Shown here: positions 13,201 through 26,700 of the stretch, piece by piece
How positions within the stretch are numbered: position 1 is the first letter of the stretch
Layout of the letters: each line of letters starts with the position of its first letter
Assembly (NCBI GenBank): GCA_029204225.1
Contig: MU832048.1
Span: 1-64,000, forward strand
Source: Diphasiastrum complanatum
Taxonomy: Eukaryota > Streptophyta > Lycopodiopsida > Lycopodiales > Lycopodiaceae
Direction of reading: 5' to 3'
DNA length: 64,000 bases
Made by a program: the position numbers and the translations under genes
The notes under the pieces: model-generated
What the model was told of the DNA's origin: nothing
Seen by the model: only the letters and a program-made list of their open reading frames with translations
Database searches by the model: none

Positions 13201-16200
13201 ACCGGATTCTGGTCTTTTATGTCTAAACAGTCTATTAAAGGCAGCTCAACGTCATCCCCTACTTTTCACTAATTTAAAACACTTTAGAAGCTTTTTTTTG
13301 TGTTTCAAATTTTTTTAAAGGTTAGGTTCTCATGTGGAACACGTTCGGAACAAATTGTGTTCCATTTTGGGACATGCACCAGATCTAAGAAAACTCACTT
13401 ATTTCAGAAATATAAACACAAGGCACAAGGAAGGTATGAATTATGAGTTATGTAAGCTTTAATATACTGCCATGAATATAATGCCACTTAAAAAAACGTT
13501 GTGCTGGTATGATGAGTTGAGTTACAGATATCAGAAGTTTTTACATCCGCCACATGGTTTGGTAGTGTATGGAGCATTGCTCCGTAATACAAAGTCTAAA
13601 AAATTCGGATCTTTTTCTTGGAACTTTTCTAGGTTCTGCAATTACATAACATAATATGTTCCATAGGTATTGAATGATGTGTTCTTGACCTTTTGGTACG
13701 GAATGGGTATGTATGCACTATGCAGTCAATGTTCCTTATTGTTTGTTGCTTTCTTAGTGGTCATAGGCATTTTATTGAAAGGCAGGATGTGGTAGTTTAT
13801 GTTATCTGGACTGTTCTGGCTTTGCTGTCCATTGCTTCATGAAGGCTTATTAAGTTCCTCAGTTTGTGTGTGTATCGGTTCTGTTATGTTTTTGCAGTAA
13901 GGCTCTCTCTTTGTTTGAAGAGGATCCTAGGTTCCAAGCTGTTGAAAGGGAACGCGATCGAGAGGAACTATTTGAGGACTATCTTGTTGATCTTGAACGG
14001 AAGGTATATGCGATGCTCTCTATTGAGAAGTTGAATCAGGATGTTTTATTTAACTTGTACCATTGTTTCTTAATGTTCAATTCTCTCAGTTCGTTCAAAC
14101 CATAGCTCCCGTCAACCGTGGACGGTTCACCACGGTTCTTGGAACCGTACAGTGAACCATACGGTTCATAAAGTTTTTGACCAAGAACCGTGGTGAACCG
14201 TGAATCAATTAATTAGTTTTTTTTTGTTTTTACCATAGGTTTTGTGGGGAAAAGGCCAAAAAAAATGAATTAATTAATTAATTACATGAACCGTACCACG
14301 GTTCATGAACTGCGGTACGGTTCACCTCACGGTTCCCAGGACCCACGGTTCTGAGAACCGTGGCACGGTTCATGAACCGTGGTACGGTTCACCCCACGGT
14401 TCCCAGGACTCACGGTTCTGAGAACCGTAGGTTCTATGGTTCAAACTGAATACATGGAAATGTTTGTGATTTGCATTTTCTTCTACTCAGTCAAATTTAA
14501 AGTTTAATATATCCGCCTTATGAAACAGGAACGCGAGAAAGCTCGTGAAGAACGAAAGAAGAACTTGGCTGAGTACAGGATATTTCTTGAATCCTGTGAT
14601 TTTATCAAGGTAGTGTTCATTCTCATTGAAATACCTAATATGTAGGTACACCTTTGAAGGGCTCGTATTATGTGGTCAAAATTGATATTTTTGCAGAATT
14701 TGATTTTTTCGGCTTGTGTATTGCTGAATCATAGGTCAACACTCAGTGGAGAAAGGTCCAGGACAGACTAGAAGATGATGAGCGTTGTTCTCGTTTGGAT
14801 AAAATTGACCGTCTCGAAGTTTTTCAGGTAATTTTCACTTTCAGTCCAGACTTCCTACTTGAATTGATTATGTAGCACATGGAACTATTCCAGTTCTTCA
14901 CAGTAGCCTTCTGTTATTTTTGTGATGATTGTACACAGTTTGCTTTCAACACCTTTTTTAGACACATTCTTGTCCAGGGTTTCAAGAGACTGGTTTGTGT
15001 ATATCAAGTGTGCTAAATTTCTTTATGATCCAATCTGTAATCTGGTTGCAAGAGAGGCTCCTGCAAGTTTGCAGTCCAAGCACTTACCAATGTTGTGGGG
15101 TAGTGCTAGGGAAGCACATTTCTTTGAAACTGTTAAATCTACTTTTCCTAATATATATATCTGTTGTGACTGGATTGATCTTTTTCTCAATCCTTAACGG
15201 TCATATATTGAAAGAGTTATAATGATGTATTTAGGTCACGTTTATGTGTAGTTCGCCACCTCCTTTTAAAGGTCCATCTCTGTAATTTATAGTTTTATTT
15301 TGGTGTATTTTCACATATGGGCCTATGTGTAATTAACTTTTTGCTGATACAGGAATACATACGTGATCTGGAAAAAGAGGAAGAAGAAGAGAAGAAGCTG
15401 CAGAAGGTATCTATGGGGTTCTTTAGTAATTTAATTTTTCTGGTAGGTCTATGCCATAGAAATAAATGTCTGGGAACATGATGCTTCACAAGGTTCGGTG
15501 ATTCAACTTTTTTATAGTGATAACGGTGATTTGGATACTTCACACTTGTTTGTTTCTCATTGTATATTGTATCACCAGGAACAATTACGGCGTAAAGAGA
15601 GGAAAAATCGTGATGAGTTTAGAAAGCTTATGGATACACACAAGTCGTCTGGAGTGCTTACTGCACGGACACATTGGCGAGATTACCTTTTATTGGTTAA
15701 AGACACAACCTGTTGCCTTGTTCTTATGATTGACAACCTTGAGCTTATAACCATTCTTTTGAGATTTGTGAAGATAATTTGCAATCAGCAATTTCATAAA
15801 GCTCTCTTTTGGATATCTGCAGGTAAAGGAACACCCTGCTTATCAAGCTGTTGCTACAAATTTATCTGGAACAACGCCTAAGGAACTATTTGAGGATTTG
15901 TTTGAAGAACTTGATAAGCAGGTGTGGCTGTGAGTCTGTGTAGAATGCAAGCAATTTGTAGATGTTTATTTTTCAACTGCCACTCATTTGAAGGGTTGGT
16001 TATATCTTTCCAACATACGTACTGTAGACAGTTTCAAACCATCAGTAAATTAGGGGATAGCTGGATTGAAGCCGCCAGAAATTGAGAGGAAATTGTTTAA
16101 TTACAGTTTTCTGTGCGTATGGGTTTTGGATGTTGCCCGGGTTCTTCTTAATGGCCTTTTCTATGTGCAAGCTTCTGTCATATACGGAATAGTAATCCTT

Positions 16201-17665
16201 TGGTGTATTTTAGTAGATGCTGATGTCATCCATGATTGACAGTATCATGAAGATAAAGCAAGGATAAAAGATGCGATGAAGGACGGAAAGGTATGGATTA
16301 TCTTACCTTTACATTCATCTAATGTTTGTGAGTGCTTCAAACTAAGACTGTTAAAATTTGCTGGAAGTAGATAGTAAAATTTTGTGGATGGCATGGTTAT
16401 TATAGATCACGGTGACTTCAGCGTGGACCCTCGACAAATTCAAGTCTGCGATTGATGAAGCAGGTGACTTGGAGGCAATTGCTGAACCAAATCTTAAGGT
16501 TAGTTTTTGTTCTTACTATCTGTGTGTGGTACCGGGATAAGTGGAATCCTATGGCAACACCAGTCCAGCAAAGTTGCTCATTGCTGTTGCTCATGTTAAA
16601 TTGAGAAATGCCTTGTGGTTCTATTGGCAATCTCCTGGGGCAACACAATTGGATACCTGGAATACAGCTTTTCTGCAGTCTCCCCCAAGGTTACAGGTTG
16701 GAAATTTGATTTATCTTTTCACTAGCCTTGGTACTACTAGAAATCAAAGACACTAACAACTTAAGGTAGAGTGTCATGCCGATGATGCATGATGTAATTC
16801 ATGGTCTAATGTTATGTGGGTGGACTCTGGAGCCGATAGAGTTGAGAGAACACCCCTTTTTTTAAACGTGTGGGCCGTATTCTAGATGCAATATTGATAT
16901 TGTCAGGTTGATGATAGTGTACGGTGGCCTTGAATCTCCAGCACTTGTGCCATAACAGTCTGTCTGTGTCATACTGAAAGCTCTCATGCTAGGTTCTAAA
17001 TCAATGTGAGCTCGTCATTTCAATTGGAATTCTGACAAAATGCCAACTTTACCAAGATTTATCTAGTCATCAGAATGAGAGAAATAGTTCCACTGATTTC
17101 TGTTGTTACCTTATCCACATCTCATTGATATGAGGTCAAGAAGTATTATTATGGTGTGCATGCTGAGTGACAAGCAACTCTCCTTCTAAAATCAAAATGA
17201 TTTTCAAATTGAGATATTAATTTGTGAATGGGTGGTAGTGAAGCAGAAGTGATGTTTGCTACTTAAGTGGGTATGGTTTCTATTCTTGATAAATCAGTTT
17301 GAAGGTGAAAGGATTACTTTGTTTTTTGCAGTTTGTGTCATAGTTGCCTTCTCCAAAACGAAATATGTTTCGACTCTTTCGAGACGACATTCTGAATGTG
17401 TTCTGTTCAGAAGCCCATAATTCTCAAACAATTGAGAATGCTTTCTATCTTTGTCTAATTTTTTCGAATTATTGAAAAATAGTAGTTAAAGTCTCAGTAA
17501 AATGAAATCCAAAAAAAGTATTTTGGATTAAAAATGTTACAGTTCTGATACCTATCAGAGAGTCTCAGTGATTTTGCAGTTTTACGGTTTGACAGAGACA
17601 GACAGAGAGAGGCATTTAGAGTGACGGAGATACAAAGGGGGAGATAGATGGATAGATATAGACAT

Positions 17666-17744
<79 letters not shown>

Positions 17745-20700
17745 TATTAATGTCTTTTCCATGCCAAAAGGCATATAAGACTAGTAAATATACATGTCAA
17801 GTATGTGGTAACAGTGGGAGCGTATGAAATGTCTCCGAAACAATAACAAAAATAACATGTCTAAATACTATGAACTGAAATAAAGGTGATGATATATGAA
17901 ATATGAAATATGTGGGAGCATATATATGGCTAAATGTCATGAATAAGGTATGCGTCATCCAATCCTGTCCTGCTGATGCTATAGAAAGATGTAATACGGG
18001 TTGCAGCATGAAGGACTGCTAGTGGTCGCTGATGTCGTCTAAGAGGATGAAGTCTCCTCAGGATAGGTCGAGTAGCTCGTGCTGCAACATGAGTATGAGT
18101 GGGGTGATGTCTGTGATCCCTATGGGCAGGTAAATCGTTGTCATCATCATCAGATACTAGGTCTCGTCGTCTCCTCTTAGAGAAGAAAGAGGTAATCTGA
18201 GGCTGAGAAATATGACTCTGTTGGGCTATCTGGCATAAATCCTGTCGTAGTAGAAACATCTCTCATATCATGAGTGCAACGCATCTGGGGTCCTCATAGG
18301 CTACGAGTGATCGTAGAGTGACGGGCGTGTCGCAAAACAAACAATGGTATCTCCCTCTGATCTCATAGTATGCCGGGCACCTAAAGATAAGGTGCTCCTT
18401 CGACTCCAGAGGAACATAGCTGGAAAATGCACTCCTCTCTCGGGGTACCATGGAACCTGCCAGTCTCAATAGCCAACTGATGTGATGATACATGGAGCTG
18501 TCCGAATGTAAATATGAGGTTGTGTGATATTCCCGAGTCCAAATAGTGTGGCAAAACTGGGAACCTTGCTATGTCTAGCTCAATAGGAAGTGTCTGATAT
18601 ACTGATACTATTGTCACCTCCACATCCTTGTATGCAGTAGAGGCATGGTGTGCGTCTTCCCTCATCACGCTGGGCCAACATTTCACGATTATAGACAACC
18701 ATGTTAGCTCGTATGTTTCGAGGGAAGTCCTCGGTTACAAACGAGATCCTTCTTGCCGAGTTTGCCGTTCCACCCATTCAAATAGATGCAACTTTTCAGC
18801 TTATTGGGTATATTCAGAGAGTTCAGGCTCTTCCAGATGCAGATACAAGATATACACGGATAGCACTTGCTTCCTCATACTACCTTGAGGAGCTCCCCTC
18901 AAGTACTCATCAAAAAGTCTACACTCACTGCGAGCATCTCGGATGGACTTTCTGAAGCAGAACCGCTCTAGCTGAACAAGGGAGGAATGCCCCTTCCCAA
19001 GTCAAGTGGTAGCTGCATGTCGCATGCTGAAGGTAGGACCATAGAAGAGTATCCCCAAATAGGAATAAGAAGAAACTACCTCCAAGGTCTGTCCATCGAG
19101 TGTGAGCTCCTGGCACTGCATGAAAGCTCGAGAAGTGTTGAAGACCATAACCTTGATCTTCGCAATGTTCACCCCCAATCCCCATCTGGTACAAAATCCG
19201 TGTAAACAATCCAACTGCCTCTGTAACCCCTCTCTGGTCGGGGATACTCTTGCCACATCATCCGCATAAATGAGAATAGCAATCAAATTAGTTCCAAGTC
19301 TGTAGCCAGCTCTACCATACTGTGAGATGACTCGCTCTAGCTCATCAACTTACAATTCAAAAAGAACCGGTGAAAGAGAGCACCCTTGTTACACGCCAAT
19401 GGTGCTCCAAATGTGATCAGAACTGCCACTAACATGTTTAAAACATCCCAAAATCCTCTCATAGAGAGCCAACACTGCCAGGATAATATCAGAATCTTGC
19501 ACTTGATATTGCACTTCTTGCATCTGACTGGAAAGAATATCTACCAAATCTTTTGTATCTTCCCGTCCCTGCACGGATGACAGAGACACCATGCTCAAAC
19601 TCCGCCCCATGCTGTGCGTCAAACTCTCCAGCTTCTTCACCACCGCCCGATTGTCACTTGAGGCCTAGATCATCCCAGTCGAGGGCATGGATCCACTTTG
19701 GTTCATCCTTTGCTCTATGGAACTCCGTCTGCCTGGATCCAATCCTAGCATTGAAGTCTCTGGCTAAAAGAATATACCCCCGCTCCTCATAAATGTCTGA
19801 AGAGATATCCATGTAAAGTGAATCTTCATCTGATGTGAATACTGATATATCCCACCATATCAAATGGCCATAAAGAGGCCTCGATCCATACTCATCAAAT
19901 TGCGATCCAATCTAATCCAAATACAGTTGGAACGCTCATCAGCATGTACCAACTCAACCCAAGGCTGAAGAAAATTTTGGAATAAGTAGGCCACCGCCTG
20001 AACCTAGATTTATCAATGCACTCGTCGCCCTCCGATATGCAGAGTGCCAACAAAAACCCTCTATGGCTTGTAGTCCCCTCTTAGGACTCTCATTTGTCTC
20101 GGTGAGTATTAAGATATCGCCCCCAACACAAAAATCTCTGAAATCCCCTGCTGTAGCTGAAGAGTGGATGCCATTATAGTTCCATAAGCTCAACTGCAAT
20201 GTTTTAGAAAGAGCCCCCGAATCGCTCCTTAATGTTTCGGGGGTCCCTAATGCCTATTTCTCAGGTTTTGGGGGATCAATGTACTGAGGTGTGAGATCAT
20301 CATCCATGAATATCAATGTACCTCTAAGCTTGGCCCGTAGTCTAAGGGCTGCCCGACGTTCTTCCAAATTTGTGAGGCAAACAATGAGTGTAGCGGGGTC
20401 CTTCTTGGTTCTTCATGCTCTCTCCAATCCCTTTGAGTGGTGGGAAAGCACATTTGAAAGAAAATCAGTTGCTTCGGTCATTGGATCTTTGGTGTCTTCA
20501 ATCCCTCGAACCCTAATATTCATGGATTTATATTCCCGCATTTTCTATTCGGATTTGGTGGCCGAAATATGATTATTAAAGGTGGGTGTACCTGCTTTAA
20601 TATCATCCTTGAAGAGAGAGGCCCATGTTTTTGTCTCTGCTTTGTGTTGCTCAATCTTGTCTTCCAACTCTTGGATTTTCATGGAGGTAGAGATGACGGG

Positions 20701-23700
20701 CCTATTCATTGCTTCTTCCAAAAAAGTAATCCGGGCGAGCATGGCTTCCCTATCGATGGACATAGAGTGAATAGTTGCTTGGAGCTGTCCCATTTCTTTC
20801 TGTGGAGAGCTGGATTCCTGTCTGATTTCTTTAATATCGGATAGGATATACCGCTCAAACGATCTGGTAGGGTGTAGATTTCCGGGAGTGGCAGAATAGG
20901 AGCATGATTAGGAGAGGGGGAGGATGGGTGGGCATCACCAGCAGAGGAAGCCTCGTAGCACCAGCAGTGGGGGCCTCAGCAGGCAGGCAGCGCTGGGGGA
21001 GGACCGGCGTTTGGGCGGCATGGTAGAGTGCAGAGAGAGAGAGTGAGGCGATCAACTATAACCCAAATTGCGTCATTACATTTCTACATCCTTGGAAGAC
21101 TAACCACAAAGTCCATTGAGATATCGTCCCATCTTTTATCAAGGATATCTAGAGGATGTAAGAGTCCATCAGCCTTTAACCTTTCAGTTTTATTCTATTG
21201 GCACTGCTCGCATTTCAAAAGATAAGACTTTACAAGGGTTTTCTTCTTTGGCCCAAAGAAGTCCGTACTAAGTCTAAAGTACGATGAATGCCTGGATGCC
21301 CAAGTTAACTTTTGAAAGCTTTTCATATTGTGCTGTACGGCATATGCTTTGGTGAAAGGTGCTTGGTTTAGTGTCACTAATTCTGAAAAGCTTGTTGTAT
21401 CTTGATGTGGATATCCTATTCTGGTGCTTGAATACTTAATAATGTGACCAAATGGATAAACCTTTTGTCAAAACTACTTAACATATGCCTGAAAGTTCTG
21501 TTCTCTACTTCTACAGAACTAGGTTCTGTTTCTGTTCTGAGAAGTTTTTAGTGGCTAAAAATGTTGAGCCAAGACGGCTGATTGTGAAGTAGAGACTCTG
21601 GTTGATGTGAATTTCGGTGTTTCCGTGCCTGTGGCAAGCCAGTAGCTAAGTAGCACTACGAGTTAGCTTTTTCTCCGTGTTGAAAAGTAAGTAAATAAAT
21701 TGACCAATCTAGTTATCTTTGATTTAATGTAGTTAACCTTTTATCGTTACTTACATTTGTGTTTGTGTTGAAATTGTGAGTTCAACTCCTGTTTTGCTGT
21801 TGAATTGTTCGTTGAAGTTCTTTTCTGTTTGAAGTTTTTCGTATATCATACAACTAGTTTTTTGCCTCAACCTTTGGAACAAAAGGTTTTTCTATTTCAG
21901 ATGTGCTATTATCTGACACTGAAGTTCGATGATACAAATGTGTATGTGCTTGTATGCCTTTATTTTTGAGTGTTAGTCCATTTTTTAATGATATTTTCCT
22001 GGTTTTACAAACATGTACAGATTGTATTTGAAGATCTACTGGAGAGAGTGAAGGAGAAAGAAGAGAAAGAAGCTAAAAAGCGGCGGCGATTGGCTGACGA
22101 TATGACTGGTTTATTTCGATCATCAAAGGTATTGGAGTATGTGGAATTCAGTTTACAACTTGCAAATGTTGCACTGGCTGAATTGTGATGGTATCAGGCT
22201 ACATTTTGACATAACATGTTTTTAGCAGTTTTATATTGTGAAATACATTCTCCTGTCCAGGCAATTGTGGCTGCCTCAAAGTGGGAGGACTGCAAAATGC
22301 TGTTTGAAGATACCCCTGAATTCAGGTTGCTCAACTTTTGCAATGTAAATATTGTGTCAGTGTATGTAGACTTTCCTTGTATGAGAGTTTTAAGTTTCTA
22401 TTGTTCACCATGGGCAGGGCTATCAGTGATGATGCATTCCGGAAAAAGGTTTTTGAAGAGTACATCAACCATTTACAGCAAAAAGCTAAAGAGAAGGAAC
22501 GTAAGCGAGAAAAGGAAGAGAAGGTGATGGTCATTTAAGTTGTTTTCTTTATCACAACTTCACAACCTTGCTTAGAGAATGTGTGAGAGAACAGGAAACT
22601 AATATATCTTTAGCTATGTTGAAGATTTTCTTCCCATATTTCATGTTGTGAGTTGATGACATCTGCATTTTGTTACTTGGCCATGCATAGATCTGTACTA
22701 AGCATGTCAATCTACTTTCTGATAGGGACTTAACAATGCTCTATAAGTTACTAAAGCTATACAATTATTCAGATGTCAGTTTGAGAATACAGAATGCATA
22801 ATGTTTATTATTGAGCTATTGAATGATATTGTATCCTAGGATCTTGACAATAATGCAAGCTTGTGTGCCTGGGAATTCTGGCAGTGTGCAAGGATAATGG
22901 TTTTGTTAGTATGACTTTGATGGAATCTGTTGCACCTAAATTAAGTTTAAGAGCCTCAATTACACTATTTTTGTGCACATGGTCCGTAGTTCTACTAAAA
23001 TGATTCAACTAGTCTCTGGGGCTTACACAAACTTTTGATAATTTATTGTTTTTTTCCAAGAAGCCTATTCTCTTAGATCTGTAGAAGGGTTTATGGTTGC
23101 TCCTTTTGCGTTTTAATGCGAGTCTATCTCGCTGGGTACCTTTTCTTATTTAACATTTTCTCATGCTGTTTAGCCATGCATGCCACATGATTTCCTGAGA
23201 ACATTGATATCTAGATTGTCTGAAATATCTTATTACCCTTTGGGGCCCTAGTAGCGGCTCTTTCTCAGCATCCAGGAGCCCAGTTACAACAAAGTCAATC
23301 TGTTTGGTAGCAGTCCTAGCATTAGGGTTACTAGTGAGAAGACTATACCCTCAATCTGTGAATCTGACAATGTCTACAAAAAGATCAACATAAAGAGAGC
23401 CAATAACCTCTACAAAGGAAGAAGACGCTGGAGGAAAGCAGCAAGCCACAACGAAGAGATCTCTAAACCAACGTCTTGTCCTAAAAGCCCATATATGCCA
23501 TGCATGTGCATCATGCCTCATAAAATCAATAGCTATATGTAGTCACTCTCTATATAAGCATGCGACCCCACCATAACCTCTGCCACTCAAGGATCTAGTA
23601 TCTATCTTGTATACCTGTAGTCCCACTTGTCACGAGGAATGTAGGTACTCCCTGCTTCGGGCTCTTGTGTGTCTAGGTGATGATTATACACCATTGCATT

Positions 23701-26700
23701 TGCATACTCGAATACGTAGGTGGCGTGGATGGGGCCCTAACTTCCTATTGACGGGAGCCACTAGCGACACCATCAAGTTAGCGGACCTCCTGCCCGTCTT
23801 GAGAGATCACACGTTGACTTGTAGCTTTGGCTTCCTGAAAGGCTTGACAACCCTCTTATAGTACTCCAAAGTCCTCACCTATCAACCACCAGTAGACAGA
23901 CTCATAACATGATTATCGCGGTTCAGTACTATGACAAATCATAGCAACAAGACTATTTATATTTGAGTACCATAGTCTCCAAGACTGGGTTGCCAAAAAA
24001 TGAATATCAATTTCAGGCTATGCAAAATCATCAATAATCTATCTCCAAGCTTCGGGCCATTGATTGCGATGACATCGAAGTTACTAGGACTTTAGTTGAC
24101 ATGTTGGGACCTGTCACTAGCTATGTTGGGAATCTGTTGCAGCTACGTGAAGCCCTTGAGCTAGCCATTTGTAAGGGCTTATCTGATTGGCCGGATTCAA
24201 GCATCTTCGCATGCCACCCTCATAGTGGGGTACATAGCATTGTCGACTACCTCATGGGGTCACTATCCTCTTTCTTGCTTATATCTGATTCCAAATCCTT
24301 CCTACCACCCATTTTGATCACTCCGTTCGGTTTCAAGTTAGGTGTGGGAACCAAGGGGTTGGGTCCCTAACATTCCCTCCCTTTGAAAAAGACTCTTCTT
24401 CTAAGGAAATATGCACATCTCTATCTAAGGTCTTGTTCCTTTTCCCAAGTGTCCTCGTCGTTGGAACTACCTTTCCAATGAGCCAAGTACTAATTCACGT
24501 CCCGGTCCTATGCCCACGTTGACTTACATCAACAATGGCCCATGGTTTTGAAGGTACAAAGGTTGACATATCCTCCAATTTAACTAGTTCATTAGCTTGA
24601 ATCAAACCATCTATCGCACCAAGTCGTTCCTTTAAATGGCTAACGTGGGTGGACGTTGATTCTTTGCGGAACATCGAGTTGATAGGCATTTCAATTGAGT
24701 TTTTTCACAATACAAAAGTTCCACAAAAACGAGGGCAAAACTTAGGCCATTTCCCTATCCTCAACACCTTGGAAGCTTTTGGAATTCTAAGATAGACCCA
24801 ATCTCCTTCCACAAAGACTCAAGGCTGCCACTTTTGATTAGTGTAAAACTGGGCTCTATTTTGAGCTGTTTTTACATTATCTTGAGCGACAAGTAACATT
24901 TCCTACATGTCTTGCAAGAAATCTACCGCGGCATTAGCCTTGAGACCTTGGAGGCCTATGGAAATGGGGGCACGAGGTTGGAACCCATACATCGACATGA
25001 ATGGACTTTAACCCGTCGCTGAGCCCTTTGCACTGTTACACGCAAAAACCATTGGAAGGTACCTTTCCCAATCTGAATGCAAACCTGTGCTTGAAGCATA
25101 TCTTCCATAGATTGGTTTGTTCGCTCAATTTGATCATCCGATTCTAGGTGATTTGATGACCCTAGACTCAATGTGGTCTCCAATTTTTCAAAAACCGCTT
25201 GCTAGAAATTGCCAGTGAACTTTGAATTCCAATTACTAACATTGTCATTTGGCAAACCATACAACAACTTTCCACGAAAAGCTGATCAAGTTTTGAAGCC
25301 TTGATAGTCATTTTAGTTGGAATGAAATCCGCCATTCTGGTTAGTTTGTCAACTACTACCCATATGGCTTCATTTTGCTTCCCCATCCAAGGCAGTCCAA
25401 GCTTTGACTACAAAATCCATGGAAATGCTTTCCCACTTTCTTTTGGGAATTTCCAATAGCAGTAACAACCCAGCTGCCTTAAGTCTTTCAGTTTCATTTA
25501 CTTGGCACTGCCCGCATTCGTGAACATATGCCTCCACTTGATCTTTAAGTTTTGGCTAGTAAAAGTTCCTCTTTCTTAGATCAAGTGTTGTTTGTGTGTT
25601 TGTTGGGGCTGTCATGACATTCATGTAGGATTTGGGCCCCAATCTCATCATTTTCTAGAACACGTAATAATCTCGTTGTATCTTGTCCCGAGGAGAAATC
25701 TTGTAATACTGCTTTCCAAGTTGAATACTTGATGTAGAATTTCCTGCCAGGACATCTAGCCAAATTTGATTGAAGTGCCTGTTGGTCTTACACATATCTC
25801 TAAGAGATAAATACAAATTAGATTGGATTTCGGAAAAGCTTAATTGATTAACCTCTCCAATCTAGCTTAGGCATCCGCGACATGGTTACGGATACTTAAC
25901 GTCATACTGAAATTCCTCAAGCAACGTTCACCACCTGGCTTTATGACACCAAAGGTAAACCACATCACAAATATATGATAATGCTTGGTGATCAGTCACA
26001 ATTGTAAACTGAGAACCATATACCTATAGCAAAGTTGCTAGTATTTGTCTCAAGCACATAAGGCTTGTTAGGATCGACCATGTGTAACATTGGAGCTATA
26101 GACACACAATGTTTTAGCTAGAGTTTCAAAACTTTGGTCCTAACTTACTATGTTAGCTAGTTTTCTTTGCCCCTTTCATGAGATTCGTCAAGGGCAATGT
26201 TATTACCGCATAATCCAAGATGCATTTGTGGGAAAACCCAGTGAAGTGGAGAAAGGATTTTAATTCACGTATGGTTGGGCCACTCACGCGAACCTTACAA
26301 ATCTTATCAGGGTCAATTTCCAACCCAGGGTCTAAAATAATTTGATTGAGGTATTCGAGTCTTTTTTGGAAGAATTCACACTTGGATTCTTTGGCGTAGA
26401 GCTTCTCTTGTCTTAGTAACCTCAAGACAGACATGCTCCTTTAAAATTCCAACAAAAAAATAAAAATAAAAATAAATAAATAAATGAATAAATTTGCGAT
26501 CCGGGTCGCGGATCGCCGACGTTCCGGATCGCATGATCCGAAACGATCCGCTGCAACTAAGCTATTGGGATTCTTAGCTTCTACGTGGTTAGTATGATCA
26601 GAGCTATGTATAAATGATGATCGAAAAAGTTTTTGTAAGTTAGGATTCAGTAGCATATTAGAACAATGGGTTTCTGAATCTTATTTGGTACCTTTTACTG

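Larger units (their letters stand above)
17742..21055 (-). mobile_element. L1-type LINE, internally deleted
   Basis: Minus-strand order: 5' leader (21055), ORF1 (21022-20254), AP-like endonuclease (about 20199-19654), reverse transcriptase (19643 to about 19000) and C-terminal Cys/His region (to about 18300), then 3' UTR ending AATAAAGC and (CT)n. Intact plant L1 elements are about 5-6 kb, and this one is 3.3 kb with the RT fingers region missing. Stops and frameshifts interrupt all parts, so it is dead. It is antisense to the PRP40 gene. Confidence 0.9.
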
